Shown: positions 6,845-14,518, counted from the first letter of the stretch. The stretch is DNA of 28,609 nucleotides from JBBSHS01 sp038232515 (GCA_038232515.1 JBBSHS010000028.1:1-28609); one strand, 5' to 3'. Numbers and translations: made by a program. Notes: generated by a model from the sequence alone, not told the origin.

Positions 6845-7806
6845 GGGCCCAGCGCCACCTGGGCAAGGGCGGCGGCGTCCTGGGGGAGGCGCATCACGGT
6901 GTTCGTGACCACGCAGCGCATGCCGGTCCGCTCCACCTGTGGCGCCAGGCCGGCGTCGGCCTGGTCGATGACCAGAGTGGAGGCGATCGGGGCGTAGAGC
7001 CGGGCGACGCCCACGACACTGGCGTCGTGGCCCAGGTCGGTCAGCAGCCGGGCGGCCGGGCCTCTCAGCGCCGCCCCGGCGACGATGGGGGAGATGGCGA
7101 CGACGTCCGGGCGACGTGCCTCGACGGCCCGGCGGACGCCCCCGACGGCCAGCACCGGGTCGATGGACACGATCGGGTTCGAGGGGCAGATGACGACCCG
7201 GTCCGCCTCGGTCATGGCTTCCAGGACGCCGGGGGCCGGTCGAGCATCGGTGGCCCCGTCGAAGCGCACACCGGCCACCGGCCGGCTGTGGGCCATGCCG
7301 ACGAACCACTCCTGGAAACCGACCTCCTCACCGGACTCGGCCAGGGTGATCGTCGTGCGCAGGACGTCATCCGTCACGGGCAGGAGCCGCAGGCGCAGGC
7401 CGAGGGCCCGGCCCACTTCAGCCGTCACCGTCGACAGGGTCGCACCCTCAGCCAGGCGGCCGGTGCGGTACAGGTGCATGGCCAGGTCGCTGTCCCCCAG
7501 CGAGAACCACGTCGAGCCGGCCGCCGACCCGGCTGGTCGTCCACCCGCCAGCCGTCCAAGTGCGGCCATGGCACTCCAGGTCTCGCCGGCCAGGCCCCAT
7601 CCCCGGTCCTCGTCGGACAGACCGGCCAGGCTGTAGGCGATGGTGTCGAGGTCGGGACTGATGGCCAACCCGTGCAGCACGGTGTCGTCACCCACGTTCA
7701 CGATGGCGGTCGTGCCCCCCGGATCGACGACGCGGTCCAGTCCCCGCAACAGGCGGGCCGCCCCCACGCCGCCGCACAGGGCGGCGACCCGGACGGTGGG
7801 GATCAC
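6841..7806 (-). CDS. fbiA: 2-phospho-L-lactate (or phosphoenolpyruvate) transferase, CofD/FbiA
   Basis: A 321-residue CofD-family enzyme that joins the lactyl- or enolpyruvyl-phosphate moiety to the deazaflavin Fo to form F420-0 or its dehydro form. Diagnostic stretches are CGGVGAARLL near residue 10, VNVGDD at about 37-42, the LSDEDRGWGLAGETW region, and VICPSNPIVSIDPVL. The length is typical. The start is a GTG at 7806 that overlaps the gmd stop as GTGA, so gmd-fbiA-cofE should be one transcript. Fo synthase (FbiC) and the guanylyltransferase (FbiD/CofC) are not in the window. Coupling a sugar dehydratase gene to F420 genes is unusual and has no obvious metabolic reason. Confidence 0.93.
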   Translation of the reverse strand: MIPTVRVAALCGGVGAARLLRGLDRVVDPGGTTAIVNVGDDTVLHGLAISPDLDTIAYSLAGLSDEDRGWGLAGETWSAMAALGRLAGGRPAGSAAGSTWFSLGDSDLAMHLYRTGRLAEGATLSTVTAEVGRALGLRLRLLPVTDDVLRTTITLAESGEEVGFQEWFVGMAHSRPVAGVRFDGATDARPAPGVLEAMTEADRVVICPSNPIVSIDPVLAVGGVRRAVEARRPDVVAISPIVAGAALRGPAARLLTDLGHDASVVGVARLYAPIASTLVIDQADAGLAPQVERTGMRCVVTNTVMRLPQDAAALAQVALGP

Positions 7807-8777
7807 CGCAGGGTGCCGGCAACCAGGTCGAGATCGGCGCTCACCATCATCTCGACGAGTTGCTCCAGGCTGTGCTCGGCTTGCCAGCCCAGGACCTGCC
7901 GGGCCTTGGTGGCGTCGCCGATGAGCAGGTCGACCTCGGCGGGCCGCATGAAGCGCTGGTCCTGCACGACGTGGTCACGCCAGTCGAGCCCGGCGGCGGC
8001 GAATGCCAGCTCGCAGAACCGGCGCACGCTGGTGGTGACCCCGGTGGCCACGACGAAGTCACCGGGTTCGTCCTGCTGGAGCATCAACCACATGGCCCTG
8101 ACGTAGTCGCCGGCGAAACCCCAGTCGCGCTCGGCGTCGAGCGTACCTAGGGGCAGCTTCTCCGCCAGCCCGTGCTTGATGCGGGCCACTCCGTTGGTGA
8201 TCTTGCGGGTGACGAACTCCAGCCCCCGACGGGGGCTCTCGTGGTTGAACAGGATGCCGCTGGAGGCGTGCATGCCGTAGGACTCGCGGTAGTTGACGGT
8301 GATCCAGTGCCCGTAGACCTTGGCCACGCCGTATGGGCTGCGCGGGTAGAACGGCGTCGACTCGCATTGGGGCACCTCCCGCACCTTTCCGAACATCTCC
8401 GACGAGGATGCCTGGTAGACGTGGGCGTCGGGGCAGGCGAGGCGTACGGCATCGAGCAGCCGGGTGACGCCCAGGGCAGTGGTCTCGCCCGTGAGCACGG
8501 ACTGGCTCCATGACGTCTGCACGAACGACTGGGCCGCCAGGTTGTAGACCTCGGTGGGGTTGTGTTCTCGCAGCAGGTTGATCATCGACACTTCGTCGAG
8601 CACGTCCCCGTGGGTCAGCGTCACCCGGTCCTGGATGTGGGCGATGCGCTCGAAGTTGAGGGTGCTGGACCGCCGCATCATGCCGACCACCTCGTAGCCC
8701 TGGTCCAGCAGGTGCTCGGCCAGGTAGGAGCCGTCCTGACCGGTTATGCCGGTGATGAACGCCCTTCTCGCCGCCAT
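7803..8777 (-). CDS. gmd: GDP-mannose 4,6-dehydratase family protein
   Basis: An extended SDR of 324 residues. It removes water from a GDP-hexose to give the 4-keto-6-deoxy sugar, normally GDP-4-keto-6-deoxy-D-mannose. GITGQDGSYLAE at 10-21, SSSEMFG at 124-130 (catalytic Ser/Glu), and Tyr149 and Lys153 in SPYGVAK are characteristic. NHESPRRG and the conserved R-P-A-E-V-D-L-L-I-GD run near the C-terminus also fit GMD. The ATG at 8777 is the natural start. It begins the minus-strand unit and faces the heptose operon across a 185-bp divergent region. GDP-heptose 4,6-dehydratases (DmhA/WcbK type) belong to the same family, so either GDP-mannose or GDP-heptose could be the substrate; the neighbours make the second option serious. 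Confidence 0.9.
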   Translation of the reverse strand: MAARRAFITGITGQDGSYLAEHLLDQGYEVVGMMRRSSTLNFERIAHIQDRVTLTHGDVLDEVSMINLLREHNPTEVYNLAAQSFVQTSWSQSVLTGETTALGVTRLLDAVRLACPDAHVYQASSSEMFGKVREVPQCESTPFYPRSPYGVAKVYGHWITVNYRESYGMHASSGILFNHESPRRGLEFVTRKITNGVARIKHGLAEKLPLGTLDAERDWGFAGDYVRAMWLMLQQDEPGDFVVATGVTTSVRRFCELAFAAAGLDWRDHVVQDQRFMRPAEVDLLIGDATKARQVLGWQAEHSLEQLVEMMVSADLDLVAGTLR

Positions 8778-8785
8778 GAGGGGCC

Positions 8786-8791
8786 AGGTTA
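8786..8791 (-). promoter_or_regulatory. Candidate -10 for a leaderless gmd transcript
   Basis: TAACCT on the minus strand ends 8 nt before the gmd ATG, the spacing expected if transcription begins at or next to the start codon. No Shine-Dalgarno sequence and no good -35 are visible. The same arrangement is seen before hldE and the flavoprotein gene at 18563. Confidence 0.4.
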
Positions 8792-8869
8792 CCGGCCCCG
8801 GCATCCGGTCGGCCCGGGCCGGCGGCTTCGCCCACCGCACCATTCGGAGACCATGAGGGGGCCGGCGGC

Positions 8870-8875
8870 TAGGGT
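8870..8875 (+). promoter_or_regulatory. Candidate -10 for the heptose operon
   Basis: TAGGGT lies about 88 nt before the chosen SIS-isomerase start, in the divergent gap with gmd. The -35 region is weak: GAGACC lies 17 nt upstream. If used, the leader would contain the palindrome at 8907-8918. Confidence 0.35.
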
Positions 8876-8906
8876 CGTGTGTCGGCCACGCCGAGAGAAC
8901 CGGGTG

Positions 8907-8918
8907 TCGGTGCACCGA
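8907..8918. promoter_or_regulatory. 12-bp perfect palindrome in the gmd/heptose-operon divergent region
   Basis: TCGGTGCACCGA is a perfect 12-bp palindrome between the candidate -10 at 8870 and the chosen start at 8963. It could be an operator or part of the mRNA leader. If the gene really begins at GTG 8879 it would instead be coding. Palindromes of this size can arise by chance in GC-rich DNA. Confidence 0.3.
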
Positions 8919-8962
8919 TGACGCCCGCGGAGTCCTCCATCGAGCCCGAGGTATCCCTGCGG

Positions 8963-9565
8963 ATGACCACCTTCAGCCAGACGTTCATAACGGAGGCAGC
9001 CGCCGTGCTGGCTGCCGTCGACACCGCCGAGCTCGAGCGGTGCGCGCAAGGCCTGGCCGCCGTCCGGGACGACGGGGGACGCCTGTTCATCCTGGGCGTG
9101 GGTGGCTCTGCCGCACACGCCTCCCACGCCGTCAACGATTTCCGCAAGATCTGCGGTTTCGAGGCCTACGCCCCGACCGACAACGTGGCCGAGCTCACGG
9201 CGCGGACCAATGACGAAGGCTGGCCCACCGTGTTCTCCGAGTGGCTGCGCGGCTCGCGCCTGGGGCCGCACGACGGCCTGTTGGTGTTCTCCGTCGGGGG
9301 TGGTGACGAGGAAAAGCAGGTGTCGGTCAACCTGGTCCGGGCCATCGAGCTGGCGGTGGCCAGGGGCGCGTCGGTCTACGGCATCGTGGGGCGGGACGGC
9401 GGCTACACGGCCAAGGCGGCCGACGCCTGCGCGGTGGTGCCGGCGCTCTACCCCGACCGCGTCACCCCGCACACCGAAGGGTTGGCCGCCGTGCTCTGGC
9501 ACCTGCTGGTGAGCCACCCGAGGCTGGCCCGCGTCCCCACCAAATGGGAGTCAGTGCCCCAGTGA
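8963..9565 (+). CDS. gmhA: SIS-domain isomerase, probable sedoheptulose-7-phosphate isomerase (GmhA-like)
   Basis: A 200-residue SIS-domain protein likely converting sedoheptulose-7-phosphate to D-glycero-D-manno-heptose-7-phosphate, the first step of NDP-heptose synthesis. GVGGSAAHASH at about 45-55 is the sugar-phosphate loop, and a TNDEGW segment (82-87) and an SVGGGDEE segment (110-117) follow. By eye, the position of the E. coli metal ligand Glu65 appears to be Asp59, so this is a divergent GmhA. I chose the ATG at 8963, which has GAGGT 10 nt upstream and gives the usual family length; in-frame starts at 8918 and 8879 exist, but the latter almost abuts a candidate -10. The stop overlaps the next gene as GTGA. 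The role rests largely on the downstream gmhB, hddA and hddC. Confidence 0.78.
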   Translation: MTTFSQTFITEAAAVLAAVDTAELERCAQGLAAVRDDGGRLFILGVGGSAAHASHAVNDFRKICGFEAYAPTDNVAELTARTNDEGWPTVFSEWLRGSRLGPHDGLLVFSVGGGDEEKQVSVNLVRAIELAVARGASVYGIVGRDGGYTAKAADACAVVPALYPDRVTPHTEGLAAVLWHLLVSHPRLARVPTKWESVPQ

Positions 9566-10557
9566 AGGAGTCGGCACAGGAGTTGTCCCGCCGCGTCTGC
9601 ATCGTGGGCGGCGCCGGCTTCATCGGCAGTCACTTCACCGACCGCCTCCTGGGCGACCCGGCCACCGAGCGGGTCACCATCTACGACAACTTCTCCTCCG
9701 GTCGTGAGTGGCATCTGGCCCACCACGTCGACGACGCTCGCCTGGACGTCGTGCGGGGTGACGTTGCCGACCTCGAACGTCTGACCGACGCCATGGCCGG
9801 AATCCGCACCGTCATCCACCTCGCCTCGAACCCCGACATCGCCCGGGCCGCCACCGAGCCGGCCATCGACTTCGACCAGGGCACGCTGCTCACACACCAC
9901 GTCGTCGAGGCCATGAGGAGATCCGGGGCGGGAACCATTCTCTACGCGTCGGGGAGCGGCGTCTACGGTGACCTCGGTGAGCTCGAAGTGGCCGAGGACC
10001 ACGGCCCGCTCATCCCGGTCTCGACCTATGGCGCCAGCAAGCTGGCCGGCGAGGCGCTCATCGCCTCGTACTGTCACATGTTCGACCTGACCGGTTGCGC
10101 CTTCCGGTTCGGCAACGTGGTCGGTGCCCGCCAGACCCACGGCGTGGGCTACGACTTCGTGCGCCGCCTCATCGACGAGCCGTCCCGGCTGCGCATCCTG
10201 GGCGACGGCAGGCAGAGCAAGTCCTATATCCACGTCACCGACGTGATCGACGCCGTGCTCCTTGCCGCTGTCGCCGCGCCGAAGCCCTTCGCCCAGCTCA
10301 ACGTGGCGACCGGCGACTATCTGACGGTCACGGAGATCGCCGACCTCGCCGTCGATGTCCTGGGCCTCGATGCCGCCGCCACGTCCTACGACTTCACCGG
10401 TGGCGACCGGGGGTGGAAGGGCGACGTCCCCGTGGTCCGGTTGCACACGGGCCGCATTCGGTGCCTCGGTTGGTGCAACCAGATGTCCACCCGCCAGGCC
10501 CTGAAGGCGTCGCTGGAGTCGATGCTCGATGACGCCCGCGCCGGGAAGCTCAGCTGA
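9562..10557 (+). CDS. NAD-dependent epimerase/dehydratase (extended SDR) of the heptose operon
   Basis: An extended SDR of 331 residues. GGAGFIGS at 16-23 binds the dinucleotide, and a YASGSGVYGD segment followed by STYGASKLAGE supplies the catalytic Ser/Tyr/Lys. A GDGRQSKSYIHVTDV run near the middle is the usual NDP-sugar-side segment. The GTG at 9562 makes a GTGA overlap with the SIS gene; an in-frame ATG at 9544 would give a larger overlap. The stop shares one base with the gmhB ATG. Wedged between the isomerase and phosphatase genes, it probably acts on an NDP-heptose or related NDP-sugar. It does not resemble HldD as I remember it, so I do not assign ADP-heptose 6-epimerase. Substrate unknown. 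Confidence 0.8.
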   Translation: MKESAQELSRRVCIVGGAGFIGSHFTDRLLGDPATERVTIYDNFSSGREWHLAHHVDDARLDVVRGDVADLERLTDAMAGIRTVIHLASNPDIARAATEPAIDFDQGTLLTHHVVEAMRRSGAGTILYASGSGVYGDLGELEVAEDHGPLIPVSTYGASKLAGEALIASYCHMFDLTGCAFRFGNVVGARQTHGVGYDFVRRLIDEPSRLRILGDGRQSKSYIHVTDVIDAVLLAAVAAPKPFAQLNVATGDYLTVTEIADLAVDVLGLDAAATSYDFTGGDRGWKGDVPVVRLHTGRIRCLGWCNQMSTRQALKASLESMLDDARAGKLS

Positions 10558-11135
10558 TGGCCGACCACCGGCCCGGGGCCGGCGCCGTGTTCCTCGACCG
10601 TGACGGCGTGCTCAACCGAGCCGTGGTCCGCCGGGGGCGGCCGCATCCTCCGGCATCGGCGGCTGAGCTCGAGATGCTGCCGGGCGCCGTGGACGCCTGC
10701 GAGATGCTGCGGGCGGCCGGGTTCATCCTCGTCGTCGTCACCAATCAGCCCGACGTCGCCCGGGGGACGCAGTCGCAGGTGGAGGTGGAGGCTCTCAACC
10801 ACGAGGTCCGACGCCACGTGCCCCTCGACGGCGTCTACGTCTGTCCCCACGACGACGGCGACCGGTGCCCCTGCCGCAAGCCCAGGCCCGGCCTGCTGGT
10901 GGCGGCGGCCGACGACCACGGGATCGATCTGACCGCCAGCTTCATGGTCGGTGACCGGTGGCGGGACATCGACGCCGGGCGGGCGGCCGGCTGCCGCACC
11001 GCATTCATCGACTACGGCTACGACGAACGCCGGCCCCGCTGGGCCGACGTCGTGGTCGGCGACCTTTCCGAAGCCGCCCACTGGATCTGCTTGATGCAGT
11101 CCGAACCCCGAGAGGAGCTCCGTGCCGGACTCTGA
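10557..11135 (+). CDS. gmhB: D-glycero-D-manno-heptose 1,7-bisphosphate 7-phosphatase
   Basis: A 192-residue HAD-superfamily histidinol-phosphatase-like enzyme that removes the 7-phosphate of heptose-1,7-bisphosphate. DRDGVLN at 14-20 holds the catalytic Asp pair, VTNQPDVARG is motif II, CRKPRPG supplies the motif III Lys, and VGDRWRDIDAG at 131-141 holds the Mg ligand. Cys96, His98, Cys104 and Cys106 form the zinc-binding CxH...CxC site typical of GmhB. The ATG at 10557 overlaps the previous stop by one base (TGATG). The phosphatase is needed by both the ADP- and GDP-heptose branches, with anomer preference deciding which; that preference cannot be read from the sequence. Confidence 0.92.
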   Translation: MADHRPGAGAVFLDRDGVLNRAVVRRGRPHPPASAAELEMLPGAVDACEMLRAAGFILVVVTNQPDVARGTQSQVEVEALNHEVRRHVPLDGVYVCPHDDGDRCPCRKPRPGLLVAAADDHGIDLTASFMVGDRWRDIDAGRAAGCRTAFIDYGYDERRPRWADVVVGDLSEAAHWICLMQSEPREELRAGL

Positions 11136-11838
11136 GACACTGACCATCAAGGTCTTCGCCGACGGCGCGGATGTGGACGCCATGTTACGGCTGGCCGCTG
11201 ACCCGCGCATCGCCGGCTTCACCACGAACCCCACTCTCATGCGCCAGTGCGGGGTGTCGGACTACGAGCGTTTCGCCCGTACCGCGCTCGACCACATCTC
11301 CGACCGCCCCATCTCCTTCGAGGTCTTCTCCGACGAGCTCGACGAGATGGAGCGCCAGGCCCACCGCATCGCGTCGTGGGGACCGAACGTCTACGTCAAG
11401 GTGCCCATCACCAACACGCGGGGCGAGGACGCCACCAAACTCGTCTCGCGCCTCACGGGCGACGGGGTCAAGCTCAATGTGACGGCCATCCTCAGCCTGC
11501 GCCAGGTACGGTCGGCCACCGAAGCGCTCGAGAGCACCGCCGGCGCCATCGTCTCGGTCTTCGCCGGTCGGGTGGCGGACACCGGTCGTGACCCGGTGCC
11601 GCTCATGTCCGCTGCCCTCGAGCTCGTCCGTGAGGAGGCCGCCGCCGAGCTGCTGTGGGCCAGCCCCCGCGAGATCCTCAACGTGGTGCAGGCCGACGCC
11701 ATCGGCTGCCACATCGTCACCGTTACCAACGACCTGCTGAAGAAGCTCCAGGGACTCGGCCGCGGCCTGGAGGACGTCTCGTTGGACACGGTCAAGATGT
11801 TCCGCGACGACGCCGTGAGGGCCGGCTTCACTCTGTGA
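11122..11838 (+). CDS. Small transaldolase (TalC/fructose-6-phosphate aldolase type)
   Basis: A 238-residue class I aldolase of the transaldolase family. FADGADVD near 12-19, FTTNPTL at 33-39, and VYVKVPIT with the presumed Schiff-base Lys93 are visible, followed by KLNVTAILS and an FAGRVADTG segment. A good Shine-Dalgarno, AGAGGAG, precedes the GTG at 11122, and the gene overlaps gmhB by 14 nt. In this operon it would exchange three-carbon units to raise or lower sedoheptulose-7-phosphate, the precursor used by the SIS isomerase. An aldolase acting on another sugar phosphate is possible. The C-terminus continues past the barrel core with an LQGLGRGLEDVSLDTVKMF-type extension. Confidence 0.85.
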   Translation: MPDSETLTIKVFADGADVDAMLRLAADPRIAGFTTNPTLMRQCGVSDYERFARTALDHISDRPISFEVFSDELDEMERQAHRIASWGPNVYVKVPITNTRGEDATKLVSRLTGDGVKLNVTAILSLRQVRSATEALESTAGAIVSVFAGRVADTGRDPVPLMSAALELVREEAAAELLWASPREILNVVQADAIGCHIVTVTNDLLKKLQGLGRGLEDVSLDTVKMFRDDAVRAGFTL

Positions 11839-12815
11839 TCATCACCCGCACGCCACTGCGGATATCGCTTGGCGGCGGCGGCACCGACCTCCCCTCGTAC
11901 TACCGCCGCTTCGGCGGCGGTGTCATCTCCGGCACCATCAACAAGTACATCTTCGTGGCCATCAACCGCACGTTCGGCGACGATTACTTCCTCAAGTACT
12001 CGTCGCTCGAACGGGTACGTTCGATCGACGACATCAACCACGCCATCTTCCGTGAGGTACTGCGTCAGCACGCCATTGGGCCGGCCGTGGAGCTGGTCAG
12101 TCTGGCCGACATCCCCGCCGGTACCGGGTTGGGCTCGTCGGGCGCCTTCACCGTCGGCCTGCTGCGCGCCATCTACGCCCACAAGCGTGAGCACGTCACC
12201 TCCTACGCCCTGGCCGAGGAGGCGTGCGCCATCGAGATCGACACGCTCGGTCGACCGGTGGGCAAGCAGGACCAGTACGCGGCCGCCTTCGGCGGGGTTA
12301 CCTACTTCGAGTTCGAGCCGGGTGGCAGGGTCCACGCATCACCCGTCAACATCTCGAACGAGACTCTGCGGGACCTCGAGGAGCACTTGGTGATGTTCTT
12401 CACCGGTTACTCCCGCGACGCCGACCTGGTGCTCGAGGAGCAGAAAGCCAGATCCGAGAAGGGCGACGAGGAGATGCTGGAGAACCTCCACTTCGTCAAG
12501 GCCATCGGGGTCAGCAGCCGGGAGGCGCTCGAGCGGGGCGACACCGAGGAACTGGGCGCGCTCATGGACGAGCACTGGCGGCACAAGAAGAAGCGGTCGG
12601 CGGCCATGTCGAACCCGAGGATCGACCGGTGGTACGACCTCGCCATGTCGAACGGCGCGCTGGGCGGCAAGCTAGTGGGTGCCGGGGCGGGTGGGTTCCT
12701 CTTGTTCTACGCCAAGGACCGCGACTCGGTACGCCGTTGCATGGTCGGTGACGGACTGAACGAGGTTCCGTTCACCTTCGACCACGACGGCTCGAGTGTG
12801 CTCGTGCGGCACTGA
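11835..12815 (+). CDS. hddA: D-glycero-alpha-D-manno-heptose-7-phosphate kinase
   Basis: A GHMP-family kinase of 326 residues that phosphorylates C1 of heptose-7-phosphate to the alpha-1,7-bisphosphate. SLGGGGTD at 11-18, PAGTGLGSSGAF at 94-105 (ATP loop), GKQDQYAAAFGG at 143-154 and KLVGAGAGGF near the C-terminus are the family motifs; the GKQDQYAAAFGG run is characteristic of HddA and its fucokinase relatives. The GTG at 11835 makes a GTGA overlap with the transaldolase stop. The alpha-anomer chemistry commits flux to the GDP-heptose branch with HddC, 3 nt downstream of the stop. L-fucose kinase is the closest alternative, but the neighbours favour heptose. Confidence 0.92.
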   Translation: MIITRTPLRISLGGGGTDLPSYYRRFGGGVISGTINKYIFVAINRTFGDDYFLKYSSLERVRSIDDINHAIFREVLRQHAIGPAVELVSLADIPAGTGLGSSGAFTVGLLRAIYAHKREHVTSYALAEEACAIEIDTLGRPVGKQDQYAAAFGGVTYFEFEPGGRVHASPVNISNETLRDLEEHLVMFFTGYSRDADLVLEEQKARSEKGDEEMLENLHFVKAIGVSSREALERGDTEELGALMDEHWRHKKKRSAAMSNPRIDRWYDLAMSNGALGGKLVGAGAGGFLLFYAKDRDSVRRCMVGDGLNEVPFTFDHDGSSVLVRH

Positions 12816-12818
12816 CCG

Positions 12819-13547
12819 GTGCAGTGCCTGATCCTCGCCGGTGGGCTCGGCTCCAGGATGCGGCCGTGGACCGAAGCGGTCCCCAAGGCGCTACTACCCG
12901 TGGCTGGCCGCTCCTTCGCCGACTGGCAGCTCGACTGGCTGGCGGCCGGGGGCGTCGACCGGGTCGTGTACAGCGTCGGGCACCTCGGCGACGCGATCGA
13001 GGACCACGTGGGCGACGGCCGTCGGTGGGGGGTCGATGTGCGTTACGTGAAGGAGGGGGCCGTCCTGCGGGGAACGGCAGGGGCCATCCGCCTGGCCGCC
13101 GAACATGGCGTGCTGGACGACACTTTTTTCGTCCTCTACGGGGACTCGTACCTCTGCGTCGACCCGCGGGCGGTGGCGGCCGCCTTTGTCGCCGCCGGCC
13201 GGCCCGCCTTGATGACCGTTTACCACAACCGCGGCAGCTGGGACACCAGCAACGTGAGATACCGCGACGGCGTCGTCGAGCTCTACGACAAGGCCGGCAC
13301 CGGGCCGGACCAGCTCGAGTACATCGACTACGGCCTGATGATCCTGGCCCGCCGGGTCATCGAGGAGGCGCTCGAACCAGGTGCGTCCGGTGACCTGGCG
13401 CCAGTTCTGCACTCCCTCAGCCGGCGCCGTCAGCTTGCCGGCTTCGAGGTTACACAGAGGTTCTTCGAGATCGGTTCGCCCGGCGGTCTCACGGAGCTGG
13501 AGCACTATCTGCGGGCACGTGGCGACCCTCCCGGGCCCAGCTCCTGA
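12819..13547 (+). CDS. hddC: D-glycero-alpha-D-manno-heptose-1-phosphate guanylyltransferase
   Basis: A short nucleotidyltransferase of 242 residues with no C-terminal helix domain. GGLGSRMRP at 8-16, PKALLPV with Lys23, LYGDSY near 107-112 and a DYGLMI segment fit HddC-type enzymes that make GDP-D-glycero-alpha-D-manno-heptose. It starts at GTG 12819, 3 nt after the hddA stop, and is the last gene of the operon. It is clearly a different subfamily from the longer enzyme at 118-1209. GTP specificity is inferred from the operon; a generic sugar-1-phosphate nucleotidyltransferase is the alternative. Confidence 0.88.
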   Translation: MQCLILAGGLGSRMRPWTEAVPKALLPVAGRSFADWQLDWLAAGGVDRVVYSVGHLGDAIEDHVGDGRRWGVDVRYVKEGAVLRGTAGAIRLAAEHGVLDDTFFVLYGDSYLCVDPRAVAAAFVAAGRPALMTVYHNRGSWDTSNVRYRDGVVELYDKAGTGPDQLEYIDYGLMILARRVIEEALEPGASGDLAPVLHSLSRRRQLAGFEVTQRFFEIGSPGGLTELEHYLRARGDPPGPSS

Positions 13548-13574
13548 CTGGCGGTTGGCTGTCCCCGACCAGGC

Positions 13575-14375
13575 TCAGGCTTCCGCCGGTCCAGGGGTGG
13601 TGAGCCGGCGGCGCACGGCCACCGCCTGGCCGTTGAGGTTCCGCACCAGGGCGACGTCGGGGTGGCCGTGCAGCTCGTCGATGACGGTGCGGATGCCGTC
13701 GGTCGTGGAGGAGCCGTAGTCGTCGAAAACGACGATGCCGCCGAGCACGAGGCGGGGCAGCAACCAGCTGAAGGAGTCGCGGGCGCCTTCGTAGACGTCC
13801 ACGTCGATGTGGGCGAACTTGAAGGTCCGGTCGGACACCGCCTCTCCCGTGTCGTCCGGGAAGATGCCGACGAGGACGTCGACATTGGTCAGCCCGAGTC
13901 GTGCGGCCAGTGCTCGCACAGTGGCTTCGTCGGCATCGTCGTGCTCGCCGCCGACGTACACGCTGTCCCTGGCCCCGGCCTTGACCACGCCGGCAAAGGT
14001 GTCACACAGGAACATGGGGGTGCCCGGCTGGCGCTGGGCCAGCCGGTGGGCGACGAGGCAGCCGGCACCGCCCCTCCAGCACCCGATCTCGATGGCGTCG
14101 CCCCGAAGATCGCCCACCTGGTCCGACAGCTGCCAGAGCTCGTACAGGCGCATGTCGTCGAGCAGCGTGCAGGCGGCCATGGAACCGAGCATGGCCCGGA
14201 ACCCCTCGTCGACCTGCCACGGGCTGTAGGTGGCGGTCGAGATGATGGTGTTGTGGCCGAGTTGGCCCCGCAGGGCGGGCGTGACCAACTGGCGGGCGGT
14301 GTGCATGGCCACGGCGGCCGTACGGCGCAGGGTTTCCAGGCGCCGTATGCGCTGCGTGGCCGAGCCCTCGCTCAT
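13575..14375 (-). CDS. TylF/MycF-type O-methyltransferase
   Basis: A 266-residue SAM-dependent methyltransferase of the macrocin O-methyltransferase (TylF) family. IEIGCWRGGAG at 95-105 is the SAM loop; DVDVY at 191-195 and FDDYG at 217-221 supply the metal-binding Asp residues. This family methylates sugar hydroxyls on natural products and surface glycans. The ATG at 14375 has a clear AGGAG 6 nt upstream, and a TATAGT box lies further upstream; an in-frame extension to 14483 lacks family similarity. It runs opposite to the heptose operon, with only 27 bp between the two stops. A glycan-decorating role is inferred from its position. Confidence 0.83.
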   Translation of the reverse strand: MSEGSATQRIRRLETLRRTAAVAMHTARQLVTPALRGQLGHNTIISTATYSPWQVDEGFRAMLGSMAACTLLDDMRLYELWQLSDQVGDLRGDAIEIGCWRGGAGCLVAHRLAQRQPGTPMFLCDTFAGVVKAGARDSVYVGGEHDDADEATVRALAARLGLTNVDVLVGIFPDDTGEAVSDRTFKFAHIDVDVYEGARDSFSWLLPRLVLGGIVVFDDYGSSTTDGIRTVIDELHGHPDVALVRNLNGQAVAVRRRLTTPGPAEA

Positions 14376-14456
14376 ATTGGCTCCTGTCGTGGCCGGCGGT
14401 GGGCTCTGCCCGGCCAGCCCGGTGACCCGGCCCACCCGCGCCCGGGGCGGCGTCGG

Positions 14457-14462
14457 ACTATA
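14457..14462 (-). promoter_or_regulatory. Candidate -10 for the TylF-like gene
   Basis: TATAGT on the minus strand is a near-consensus -10, giving a leader of about 75 nt before the ATG at 14375. No convincing -35 sits 16-18 nt upstream. It diverges from the plus-strand candidate promoter at 14489-14518. Confidence 0.45.
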
Positions 14463-14488
14463 GCGACCGGGGGCCCTGTGCACCTATG

Positions 14489-14518
14489 GCGACACGCCAG
14501 GCCGGCTGGCGCTAGCGT
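14489..14518 (+). promoter_or_regulatory. Candidate promoter for the flavoprotein-GT2 pair
   Basis: GCGACA (14489-14494) and TAGCGT (14513-14518) are separated by 18 nt. The implied leader is about 60 nt before the ATG at 14584. It faces away from the TATAGT box of the methyltransferase gene. Confidence 0.35.

Noticed and set aside
4490..6997. An 835-codon open frame on the plus strand opposite cofE, ubiA and dprE1
   Set aside because: It lies antisense to three clearly recognisable genes, has no family motifs and is Arg/Gly/His/Pro-rich, as expected for a GC-bias shadow frame.
9562..10557. Assignment as HldD, the ADP-heptose 6-epimerase
   Set aside because: It is in the right operon, but the sequence segments after the Rossmann motif do not resemble HldD as I know it, so only a general SDR call is supported.
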